A DNA stretch of 64,000 nucleotides from Byssothecium circinans. Its lineage: Eukaryota > Ascomycota > Dothideomycetes > Pleosporales > Massarinaceae. Location: positions 499,352-563,351 of the forward strand of contig ML976991.1 in assembly GCA_010015675.1 (NCBI GenBank). The letters are read 5' to 3'. The position numbers were made by a program, and so were the translations under genes. The notes beneath the pieces were generated by a model. It made no database searches. It saw only the letters and a program-made list of their open reading frames with translations, and was not told the origin of the DNA. Shown one piece after another: positions 1 through 10,622 of the stretch (positions are counted from its first letter, which is position 1; every line of letters starts with the position of its first letter).

Positions 1-1245
1 TGAAGCTGACTGCTCGGTGAATCAGGCCGCTGGAGCGGATGCTGTGATGTTGATTGAAAGTCAGGAACCACATTAGGCGTGGTCATTGCATTGGGCGGAT
101 TCGGTGACTGTACAAATCGCGACTGTGAGCGCGCGGCTGACATGCCCTTGTTCAACTCGCTGCACTCGGGGCAGTTGCGGATGACTTGGCTCACAGTCTC
201 TTTGATGCGAACCCAGTGATAGGACTCTGCTATCGAGGCTGTCGTCTTGTTGATACCGCCGTGGGACTTGTGATGCAATTCGCGTGCAATCTCATACTGG
301 CGCTGTGGATCTGAAATGACCTCCTTTCCTTTGAGCATGAGCCTCTCACCATCCGTACCATGCGGTGGCAAGAGCTTGTAATGTGTAGCAGCACTTCGGA
401 GACGGCTCTTCTCAGCTCGATCAGCCCCATTGGGATATTTGCCGTTCTTGAGGTAGTATCGGATTTTGTCAAAGCGCTCCTCAGACACGAAGTCGTCCTC
501 TTGGCCAAGATCCCGGCCGTAGATGATGGCATCTACGAGCTCGCCAGGATATGACTTCAGGTTACCGCAAGCCTTGATGCGTCCCAGACGCTTGAAGCCT
601 AGCGCATCCCAGATTCGACATGAGGCGACGTTCGTCTCGTACACCAGGTTAAAGACGGAGTAAGTGTAACCCTATCTAGGTGGTTAGGACGGCATGCCTT
701 AACGCGAACCTCAATATCTAACTTACAAGCTTCGGTGCCCAATCGAGATATATCTCACCCATCAACCGGCCGACACCACGATTCCGCGAGGCATCTGTAA
801 CCAAGAAGCCCCCATTGCAGACATGACTGGAGCGGCCGGGGTAGTTGGGCTTGATGTAGAGACTACCCAAGCACTCGCGCTCCCAATCACAGCCCCTCTG
901 CGCCATCTCGTGAATCTCCCGTCCATCTTGGATTTCGCCTAGTAGCATGATGGCGCCGAACACGCCGAACCAGTAAGTACCGAACTTGTCGAGTGGCAGT
1001 GGCTCCATCATAGGGTAAGTGTCGCCTTTCTCAATCTCGCGGCCCAGCTGATCGCACAAGTATGCCAGGAGTGTGAGAGGTACTTGATTTGGCGCAGAGA
1101 AAGGTATGATAGTTGCAGTAGTCACACGATCGCGTAGAGTCACCGTACGAGGCGCAACACCTGGGGGAAGAGGGCCTCCAGGGGTAAGTAGGTCAGTATG
1201 ACTGCGGTAGAAGATTGGCGCGGACGGATCCTCCATTGCAGCCAT
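1..1245 (-). CDS. Spt10-like GNAT acetyltransferase with integrase-type H2C2 zinc finger (C-terminus beyond window)
   Basis: Exons run 727-1245 and 1-671, with intron 672-726 (GTAAGT...TAG); the frame is still open at base 1. Residues 50-230 form a GCN5-type acetyltransferase fold with the acetyl-CoA loop NRGVGRLMGE followed by GYTYSVFNLVYETN and a CRIWDALGFKR segment. After a linker comes a His-x3-His...Cys-x2-Cys finger at about H306, H310, C340 and C343 (ELHHKSHGG...NCPEC), the arrangement of retroviral integrase N-termini. Yeast Spt10, which binds histone gene upstream elements, has this same two-part build, so a role in histone gene transcription is inferred. The start at 1245 is the first ATG in an open stretch, but a good acceptor (ACTAAT, then AACAG) lies just upstream near 1281, so a short further 5' exon is possible. 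Family call firm; exact orthology to Spt10 less so. Confidence 0.85.
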
Positions 1246-3185
1246 CTTAGGCCAGACCAGTGATGTAGGGCTGCTATACTGTTACATTAGTATGAATGAA
1301 TACAAACCCTCTGGGCGACGGACAAGGCTTCGGCGTGCGTATGACTCCGTGCAGGCCCACGGGTTTCAAATACTTTGCGCATGTCACATTTTGCAGTCAT
1401 CTTATCGACGATGATGTTGGCCGACGGAAGATGGGGCGTGGGATAGAAGCAACATAAAAACAGGGGGACTTACAGCTGTTTATGGTATCTCTGTCACGGC
1501 TGTATATCTCAGTCCACGCTGTCTCTTGGAGCAGAAGCTGGTAGGCGGGAGCGGGCGCGATTGTCCTAGCCTTGGCCACCAATCACGCGACGTTTGGAGC
1601 CACCTCTTTTTTTCGGTCGCACTATGACGCGACAGAGTGGGAGAGGGGCCGATCGCTGTTCGGACTGTGTATTGTCAACTGGTATCTATTGTGGGCAACA
1701 GCTCCAACACTCCAAGCTAGTGTTAGAATTAGGTTAGTGCCATCAACATCTTATCGATTACATACCTCTTCCTCTTACCCAGGCTTTCTGCCAGTACGGG
1801 GAAGACTGTCGATATCTAGAGAGACCACACGAAGTCGGGCGCCTGTGGCAGCGATATGCATTACCATTCTTCTATCCGCGCTACGAGTTGTCGGAGAATA
1901 CTATCAAGCAGCGATGTGTGAATGACCTCGCAATGCCCTAATCATGACCGAGATGAGCACTTATTGGCCATGATAGCCGAGAGCGCAGAAAGCACGGATG
2001 CGCGGAATCGCATAGTATCTGCACTATTCGAAGGACTCCCCGGCACAGTGACGGGAGTCACTTGCAATTTGCTTCCTTGCGCCGTACCTTCCTGCATCAC
2101 AAGGCTTGAGATTTGCGTCCCGCAGGTAGCTTCAGGCGGATTGTGGGCCACCGTTCTCAGCTTTGTGATGTCTTGGAGGAGCTAAAGTTCCCATTCGATG
2201 CCCGCCATGATGAATTGCAGGATGTGCTTGCTCGCAAAGAGAGCGCAGAGTCCTTCTTTCAACACTTTCTTGCCGCTTCACTAGCACCATCTCTGCGGAA
2301 CCTCTCCGTACATGGATTTGCATTGAAGTATGGACTACTATGCGCCATTTTCCAATACCGCAACACCCACAGCCATGTGCTCAAACTCGAGCACGATCAT
2401 GTTACAGAGTCACATTGAGTGGAAGGTGAGGACTGTGAGTGGCGCAGATGACGACTGCGGTGATGAGGAAATGATGATATTCCGCATTGTTTAACAGTTT
2501 GGCGATGGCGCATTCCGACGATATCCCCTCCTGCTCAGTGCTGAACGCGCCGTACACGGGCCAGCACGTAGATATAAGGCTGAAACTAGCTGGAAGCTAA
2601 CGACGTAGCTTATAGGTAGTCTTTTAAAGATCAGCCGTGTAAATGATTACCTTTGTTGAACTCTCGCTAATATCCCAAAGGCTCTACTTTGCGAGAAGTG
2701 GCACAGGCACATTCAGTACCGGGGGGAACAGATGCATCCGAGTGAAAGGCCATGGCGCCGAATCGAGTTAGGACGGAATAGGATGGCCCGAGCGGATGAT
2801 CTCTGCAGGGTGTGCCCATCCATGCTTGACCGCGCGCATCCGTGAATGAATTCGGGAACTAATAATAATAGAGGTCAAGAACTTTTCTTTGAAGGACCCA
2901 GCCAATTTGATCGGACTTCCTCCTTCATGTCCTTTTACCAACAACACATTAGAGCAAGACGAGGAGAGGCTGACGCAGGATTATTAGACTTTCTTGGTCA
3001 GCACAGTACAGTAGCGCGACGTCATCGCGCAGGCGTGGTAATTGGACTATTTCCAAGGCCAGGGAGCGGCAGGCCAGGGCCTAGAGTCTCTTTAGGTCCT
3101 GTCCTCCTTTTGCAGGGAAACATTTCGCGGGTCAATTATTGATCGAACCTCAGCCCTCGAGGCGGTCCACCTCTTCGACACAACC
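1246..3185. other. Intergenic stretch, no firm gene
   Basis: Lies between two divergently transcribed genes and should hold both promoters. The only protein-like segment is a plus-strand open frame at about 2122-2418 (reported as a finding). The rest shows only short open frames without recognisable domains. Confidence 0.5.
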
Positions 3186-5406
3186 ATGGATAAGTTGAAG
3201 GTGAAGGCACGATCGGCGCGCAACCGTGTGGCAGAGAGGGCATCGAGAGGTACCGGGGCCGGCTCGCTTTCAGAGCCGCATTCAACATTGCCGCCAGAGG
3301 ATCACGCCTCTGTTATTGGCGTGAATGAGGGCTTCATAGGGCCGCAGCCAGGCACCGCAACGCGCGACTTTGCTGCACGCGCAGACCAGGCCGCACTGCA
3401 ACCGGCAATCGAGCCTCCAACGTCGCTTCAGTCGTCTGTCGATGCCGGACAGCCCGTTCCAGATCCGCGTGAAGATGGCAGGAGGGTGGCGGCGGCTTCC
3501 TCCAGGTACGTGTGAAGGGGAACTCTCAGAGGAGTCAATCACTGACTTGGCATCAGCTCCCCAAGAGCGCGGTCTGGCAGGGCGAGAAGCAATTCTGCCC
3601 CTGACCCACCGCCCGCGCAGCAGCAACAACCACAACGACCGACCGGCTTCCGGCAATCCAGCATAGGCATACGACGCATGCCATCGTCCCAAGCGCTACG
3701 ACAGGTTGCACAGGATCCAAACGCCTCTACGAACGCTCTGCAACAAGGCCGGCTTCCCGCGCTGGAAGAAGAATGCCAACTAGAAACGGTGCCGACGACC
3801 TCTACAAGCACAACGGACTCGCCGGAAGCGCAGCCGTCAGCCGGACGACTGAGAAAAGTCAGAAGCGCACTGCCGGGTCTTATGAGCTTCTGGAGGGCCA
3901 AAGACCCAAGCCCCGACGCGGATCTCGAGAAGCAACAGCCGCAGGAGCCACTTCAGCCAGCCGAACCAGGCATGAACTACACGTCGAACATGGTGGATGT
4001 ATTGGATACACTCGGTATGTGACTCACCGTCACCGAGCAAGGAATATGCTAACTAGTGCAGATCCTGAAGTGCAGACTCTCACATCCCTCACCAATATTC
4101 AAAATTCACTTTTCGTACCAAATCTCGGTCGATTCGTCAATCGCCGGCCGACCTACAAGATACAGCGGCCTCCAAGCGAGACGCAGAGTTTGGAAGACAT
4201 CAATCGCATTCTCGCGCCCGTGCAGGCGGCTCAAGACGACACAGGCCCAAAGCCAAAACTAAACCGGACCCCAACCGAAGGTACCATGGCGACCTTGGCA
4301 ACTATTGACTCAAGAATGAGCGATTCACGCTATGCTGTGCTTCCTCACGGTACAAGTCTTGAAGGATGGTCCAAGGAAGACAAAAAAGAGCTCAACGACC
4401 ACGTTAGGCATATGCTACACTCTAAACGCTCTAAGTTCAAGCGCTCAATGCGTGGTTTTGGACAGTACGTGCGAAGGCGTAAGTGACACATTCCGAAACC
4501 TTGGCTCCAAACTGATCATCCATAGCGCTAGGGTTCCTCGTCACGTTGTACGCGACTCTAATCACGCTATTCGGACTGGCCTGGGTACTGTTCTTGATCG
4601 GCTGGATCAATGTCGGTGGCAAGCAGATATACGTTGTTCACATTATCGACAGTGTGCTTGTCGCTCTCTTCGCCATCGTCGGCGATGGTCTAGCCCCCTT
4701 CCGAGCTATTGACACCTACCATATGATCTACATCGCACATTATCACCATTATACCTGGTCGCGCCGGAAAAAGGACATGCTTCCCGAATTAACCGACCAC
4801 AATGATCTCCCTGCTGCTAATGCTCCCATGAGTGGACGTCGAGAGTCTAGTCCTGAGGATGCGGAAAAGCAATGGGAGTTCACTGTTCTCAGTCCGAAGC
4901 AACAGGCCAAGCTTGAACACCACCAAAAGAAATTCTGCAAGTCGCATTCCTTCTACAAGCCCCACGAAACCGAGACGCATTACGCATTCCCACTTCACCT
5001 TCTTGTCGCTATTGTAGTGCTTTTGGATTGCCACTCGCTTCTCCAGATCTCTTTGGGCGCGTGTACCTGGGGCATCTACTACAAGACCCGGCCAATGGTC
5101 ATCACGACCGTGATCCTGTGCTGTTCGATTACCTGCAATGCTACGGCTGGCTTGCTTATCACCATAGGAGATCGTCGCACGAGGAAAAAGGACGTAGTAG
5201 ACCGCATGAATAGACAAGAACTCACCGAAGAGGCCATGCACCATCTCGAGAGGAAGAAGGAACGAGAAAGCGAGAGCGAAAGAGAAGACGAGAGCTCTGA
5301 TAGGAGAGAGAAGGGGGGTCGGCGAAGCTTGAACATTCTTAGGCATGCGCAATCGAACAATAGTGGTAAAGGCAAGGGCAAGGAGGCCGAAAGCGCATAC
5401 CCTTGA
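3186..5406 (+). CDS. DUF2985 integral membrane protein
   Basis: Four exons, 3186-3505, 3557-4014, 4062-4478 and 4532-5406, give 689 residues. The first 390 residues are low complexity (Pro, Gln, Ser, Arg) and probably cytosolic, with a conserved stretch before the membrane part (WSKEDKKELNDHVRHMLHSK). Four hydrophobic segments follow at about 400-424, 431-452, 553-581 and 587-610, separated by a charged loop; the tail is very rich in Glu, Arg and Ser. This matches the fungal DUF2985 family, whose function is unknown, so I assign no reaction. The last acceptor (CTAG at 4528-4531) was chosen because the one 6 bases earlier brings a TAG into frame. Single gene, no operon-like context. Confidence 0.85.
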
Positions 5407-6142
5407 TGTTAGATGCTTGATGAGATGGATTGGAGTAGCTAATTTCTGTTGCATTTGAGCGTGTGTAATCTTTTATAGCGCCATTGATATACATGTTCTA
5501 CTCACCTTGACTATTCGGTGTTTTTATGGTCTACGAAGCTAATCCTCATGACGAAGGACGGTCTTGAGGTTGAAGGGGTTCTTGGCGAGCAAACTCACTC
5601 TTTCTCGGAACGGTGATCTCGGAAAATAACGAAACTGTGGAACTAAGCTCTTCAGGTACATAAATGCTCGGGGTTGTATCCTTAGATAATCTTTGTAGAG
5701 GATTTGATCAGCATTAACTCCCGAGATTTCACTACCAGGATGGTCAGCGTAGGGCTGATCTGGATCGTGCGATCGGCCGCTAGCACAAGCTGAGACATCT
5801 GCACATGTGGGGCATACCGCATACCGCATTCCACCTCTCGTAACGAAATCCTACGGCACAGTCCGTCCTCTGTGACATACATCTAAGCACTCCGATATCT
5901 ATCGAAGCTCCCCTGTCACCCCTTGAAGGCCCAGGCTATCGTCTAATTCTCCGAACTCTCTCCTGAGAGGAGAACAAGGCCTCGACGCGACCCCCTCCAC
6001 TCTCTGCTCGACACCAGCTCGCTGAAAACACGTACACGGACGCATACATACTATCCACTTCTGCCTCACCGGACGAGCCTAGTTTACCATCCCTTCGAAC
6101 GGCGTGAATCGCGCCAGTGGAAGGGAAGGGAGAGGAGCCACG
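5407..6142. other. Intergenic, 3' flank of DUF2985 gene and promoter of BTB gene
   Basis: A minus-strand open frame of 96 codons (5539-5829) has no recognisable domain and no supporting splice context, so I do not call it. Otherwise nothing is visible. Confidence 0.5.
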
Positions 6143-7023
6143 ATGGTGGACACAACATTCGACTTCACCTTACCGTACAACTTTCCGGGCGCGACCAATG
6201 TATTGAAAAGGAAGAGGGTCGAGGGGCAGGAGAGCCAGAACCCGAAGGCCAGCGAGATACCGGACAAGAGGGTCACGACGGGAAAGGCGTTAAGGTGAGT
6301 AGGCCATACGTGCATGTTTCATGTACCAAGCTGACTTGTGTCCCTCCCAGGTTAGACTGCGACCTCCTTACCGTAACAGTCGGCCAAGACGACGAAAAGC
6401 GCTCATTCAAAATCCACGAAGATGCCATCTGCGACCGCTCCGAATTCTTCCGCAACAGCATGAAGTCGGAATGGGCGTCCATGCGACCCGATCCCCGCGT
6501 GATCGAGCTCCCCGAAGACGACCCTGAGGCTTTCTCGCTATACCGTACATGGTTATATTCAGGTCAACTCGCCATACTCCCTGATTCCGGCGGCAGTGGT
6601 TCGGACGACAGTATCAGTATAACCAACAGCTCCACCACCGATACGGCACCCGAACATTACCACACACTAGCCTACGCGTACGTACTAGGCGAACGGTTAC
6701 TCGACGTACCTTTCAAGAATGCCATTGTAGATGCATATGTGCTGTACGCGAGGGGGACTTCGCCGGGGAGGAGGTACTACCCGTCGAATGAGGAGATAAG
6801 AATCATCTACGACGGAACGCGAGAAGGAAGTCCGATAAGGAAGTTGTTGGTTGACATCTGGTATTGCAGGGGGAAGGTGGAATGGATTGAGAAGGACAGC
6901 GATTTGCCGCAGGAATTTCTCGCGTGCGTGGTCAAGGAGCTGCTTAGGGTGCGGGTTAGTGTGGATCAGTTGAGTCGGCCATGGAAACTGAGTCATGCTC
7001 AATATCATGAGAAGGAGGGTTGA
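6143..7023 (+). CDS. BTB/POZ domain protein
   Basis: Exons 6143-6294 and 6351-7023 (GTGAGT...CCCAG) give 274 residues. The first 50 residues contain a basic KRKR stretch. The BTB fold begins right after the intron (DLLTVTVGQDDEKRSFKIHEDAICDRSEFF) and continues through VIELPEDDPEAFSLYRTWLYSGQL, the typical BTB core with the His-x(n)-S-x-FF signature. A Ser/Asp-rich insert lies at about 135-155. The C-terminal half resembles the helical tail of fungal BTB proteins of the KEL/BTB-only class. These act as dimerisation or cullin-adaptor modules; the partner here is unknown. The start is the ATG at 6143; the open frame extends upstream only to a GTG. A short BTB-like gene follows 450 bp downstream on the same strand. 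Confidence 0.85.
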
Positions 7024-7472
7024 GATGTGTGGAAATGAGTGTTGTCGTTTTACATATGACTGGGGCAGCTGCAATGAATAGGTTGAATAATTGTGGCTGC
7101 GAACTGGGTGTGTTTCTGGAAGATAGACTCCATCATGGAGCTTCGGTATGCTTCCCTCTCTCCAGATATGCGTACTGGGCGTCGGGCTGTCACCCGTGTA
7201 TACATCACAGGTCTTATGCAGTCAAAAGTTCGGTGGCATTTGGTAACGAATGGAACGCGAGAGAAGCAAGCAATGTCACCTTGAGTTTTCTCAAGTACAG
7301 CGTTGTCGGGACTACCACATGGTTTGCCACACGAGGCCTCACAGCTGTTGCTCTCACCTTCACTCTCACTCGACACACCTTTACCTTTACGTCAGCGCCT
7401 GCTCCAATACACGATCCAGCTCCACGAAACTCTCCTCTCCTCCCTACCCTCCGTGGACAGCTCCAGCCGCTA
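7024..7472. other. Intergenic between two BTB-like genes
   Basis: About 450 bp containing the terminator region of the first and the promoter of the second BTB-like gene. The sequence just before the second gene is C/T-rich, as in many fungal leaders. No other element seen. Confidence 0.5.
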
Positions 7473-7878
7473 ATGTCACCCACAACAATGTCGACGGACA
7501 ACTTCAACTCAGACCACGGCCGCATCCACAGAACCGCTGCTACAAAGTACGTCTCGTCCTCTCCACGCTGACAACAAGGCACTAAACCCTAGCAGCTTCC
7601 TCAGCACCGTAACCGTCAAAGCCGGCAAAGGAGCCATCAAATACACAGTCCACAACGCGCTCCCCCTTGAGACATCCAACTTCTTCTCCACAGAGTTGAA
7701 AGAAGAATGGTCCCCTTCCAACAGTGAGCCCCGCATCATAGGCCTCTTAGACGCGCACCTTTCGCGATGTTATGCCGCCCACCAAAAGAACTTTCTGGGA
7801 GCAAGCATCCTCGGTCCTCAACATTCAAACATCTGTCTTGCGATAAAGCTGTTCCAAGGCTACAACACAGCTAAATAA
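7473..7878 (+). CDS. Short BTB-like protein, N-terminal half of the fold only
   Basis: Exons 7473-7546 and 7596-7878 give 118 residues; an acceptor 3 bases earlier (7593) would add one Ser and keep the frame. The second exon opens STVTVKAGKGAIKYTVHNALPLETSNFF, which follows the BTB strand-helix order (V-V-G...Y-VH-LL-SxFF), and then STELKEEWSPS. The later BTB helices are not recognisable; the protein ends with a Cys/His/Lys-bearing stretch (LGASILGPQHSNICLAIKLFQ). It is therefore either a truncated paralogue or a genuine mini-BTB protein able to dimerise only partially. A second in-frame ATG is at 7488. The reading frame across both exons has no stop, which favours a real or recently lost gene. 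Splicing is plausible but not proven. Confidence 0.5.
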
Positions 7879-8654
7879 TGCCTAGGCTGCTTAGTGGTCA
7901 TGTATCTGCCTCAGAATCACCTCCATCCGAAGCTCTTATAAGGATACCCTCCGTTCAAAAAGCTCGAGCGCAGTACAAGCGGCGTTATTTCACACTCCGT
8001 AATTTACACGCCTGTCTGTATGCTGTCAATCACAAACGATCTCTGCGGTGCGCGGATTTTTCGATCAGCTGAGATCGATTATCCCAGCTTTAGCGGTCTA
8101 GACTCTGGCCATTATTGTCCTTGACGCTCCAAAGAAGCACACCAACCGGCAATGTCCCTCTTCGAGAAACATGCCACTTACTCCTTGCGAATGCCCAGTA
8201 GCTTGATGGAACGTGGCAGCAGCCACATACTGTACGGCCCGGTTTCTATGCCCGGGTTTCCATGACCTAGTCCAAGGAGCCCCTACATGAATCCGCAGCT
8301 GAAAGGTCCTTTTCCCTAGAAGCGACGCGTCTTGGGTCCAAATTTTGACTAGCAAGACCCCGTTTCAGTCCCCATATCCCAGGGACCACAGCTTTTCCTA
8401 CCCGTAAAGCCTTGGCCACATCACTTCCTACGCGCCAACTACAGCAGTGCTACCCCGTAAGAGAGCATGTACCTCGCGCTTGCATGACGTCTCCAGCCTT
8501 AATCCTACGAGCGATTGTTCGGTTCACTCGTTTTGTAGTTGTCTTTGTCCCTTTTCTCTTCTTTTTAGCTTTGGTAGCCCTGACACCGGTTGTCTAATAG
8601 CCGGTTCTTCTCAGGCATTACAAGTCCCTTCAGTTTACCAATCATTAACACAAG
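7879..8654. other. Intergenic, no gene seen
   Basis: About 780 bp upstream of the rhodopsin-like gene. The stretch just before the ATG is T/C-rich (8510-8600), consistent with a fungal leader. No coding signal seen. Confidence 0.5.
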
Positions 8655-10100
8655 ATGATCCCTCCTACGGTTGAGGTGACGCCCGAGTATCTCGACGAGG
8701 ACATTGGGCCTATGATCATGGCGACCTCTATTGTGATGATTATTTTAGGGACTCCCTTCGTGGGTCTTCGGTCTTGGTCTCGATATCTCACACGCACACC
8801 ATTCGGGCTGGACGATATACTCATGCCGTTGGCATGGCTTACCACTGTGAGTCTTTGCATTATCGGTATCGGTAAGTGGTTCTCCTAGACTCACCGTACT
8901 TCCAATTTCCTCCTTCATCGAATACCCTTCTCACTGATGCAACCCGCAGTCATGGTCAAAGTTGCGGAGACAGGCCGACACGAGGCTTACGTCGCGAGGA
9001 CCAACCCGGAGGGTGTAAGCCAACACCAAATAGGCGTCTTAATAAACGAATTTGTACAACCTGGCGCCGTCACCTTTCCTAAAGCCTGTGTGGTTATTCT
9101 CTTCCTGCGCGTTTTTACCAATAAGTGGGAACGCCGTGCCGCGCAGGTGCTCATGGCTCTGATCATAGGCTCCTGGATTGGATATACCGTCGCAGCCTTC
9201 TTCCAATGCATACCCTTTGCATACAATTGGGATAAATTCATACCAGGCGGACGCTGCTTCGACATAGGTGCCTTTGCGGGTACTAGCAGTGTACCCAACA
9301 TCGTGACAGATGTGGCTATGATGATTTTACCGTGGCGCACTGTGCTACACTTGAAAATTAGCACGGCAAGACGGATTGGGCTGTTTCTGATTTTCTTGAC
9401 AGGGAGTCTGTAAGTTTCGCCCCAGCCCCAGCATGTGACCTGTTTGTAATGGCCATGAGGCTTTTACCGTCCCAAAAAGATCAAGAGTGCGCCTAATTCC
9501 TCCGGGCTTTCGACCCCGACCAATACCGTTGTCAAGGTTACTAACTTTTGCTACCTATAGTGGCATTTTCGCATCCATAGTCCGTACTGTCGTCTTCTAC
9601 ACTAGCTGTGCTGGCTCCGATGTAACCTGTAAGTCCTCCACCTCCCGTTCCACTCCCACCAAGAACCACCAAGAACCACAACCAAGTTAATCAATCCCCT
9701 CGCAGTCACCAGCGTCGGCATAATCAACTGAACAATCATCGAACCAGCCCTCTATCTCCAAGCCGCTTGTGCGCTCAGTTTCAAACCCCTCTTCCGCCTC
9801 GTAGCCCACTATCTCCACATCCACAACTTCATCTCCGCGTCGAGACGTACCTTCACCACCACCACGACGCAGTCGGGAAAAGCAAAGGCCCAGGCACGCA
9901 ATGCGATTCGGTTGGACACGTTTGAATCGGAGAGTACGGGCAGGTTTACGAAGTTGAAGGATGGAGAAGATGATTATGGCGATGGTGTTGGTGTTGACGT
10001 GAGGGAGGGCAGGGATGAAGAGGAGGCTGTTGCGATGGCAACAAGGGGGTTAGATGAGGATGAAGATGTTAAGAAAGCGTTACGAGGACGGTGGAGGTAG
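8655..10100 (+). pseudogene. Rhodopsin-like fungal integral membrane protein with in-frame TGA
   Basis: Exons 8655-8871, 8950-9409, 9561-9628 and 9706-10100 join in frame into 380 codons. The product has the multi-helix architecture of the fungal rhodopsin-domain integral membrane family (PF20684): VGLRSWSRYLTRTPFGLDDILM, a loop with the FFQCIPFAYNWDK Cys/Trp pattern, and VTDVAMMILPWRTVLHLKI. In exon 4 codon 257 is TGA (9729-9731) in the segment GIIN-stop-TIIEPALY, where I expect a Trp; the frame then stays open for 123 codons to TAG at 10098-10100, with a charged cytosolic tail. TGG to TGA is a single transition. Possibilities: young pseudogene, truncated allele, readthrough, or sequencing error. 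If read as it stands, the protein stops at 256 residues, losing the last helix and tail. Confidence 0.75.
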
Positions 10101-10622
10101 AGAGCGAACCTCGCGATGAGGAGGGGAGAGGTTTTTATGATGATCGGAAGGGTTTTGGCGAAGATCTTGGACGAGCCTCATAGAGTCCTCATTTAATAGG
10201 TCATGCTGGTTAGAATACGTTCGACTTGCGTTACTTAATACAGTATTTCAAAAGTCACTCCTCCAGCTGTTGTTACTTGGCCACGGATTAACAGCGTCGT
10301 TGTTGCATATCTAAGTCGTATGAACACGAGCAAACAAACAGACCAAGAAAATCACATCATGTAAGTACCTGCATCGAAAGTTTGTTTTACAATCTAATTC
10401 AATCCGGAACTCCAGATGCTATAAGCTACCCGAATGGCCCAACGACTTCAACCCAAGTCGTGTAGAAGGTGAAAAATAAAAAGGAAACCATATCCGCGTC
10501 CATGTATCATACTTTTGTCTCATGATCATGACATCTTCCACCTTAGTTCAAGCCGCTTACTACCGCAAACCGTGGGAATCAATACAAAGCAAACAGACAT
10601 GCGAGAAACCGAAAAGCGCAAT
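10101..10622. other. Convergent 3' flanks, no gene
   Basis: Lies between the converging rhodopsin-like and PDI genes; A/T-richer, holding both 3' ends. Nothing else seen. Confidence 0.5.

Noticed and set aside
5539..5829. 96-codon minus-strand frame
   Set aside because: No domain, no splice partners and no protein-like pattern beyond composition.
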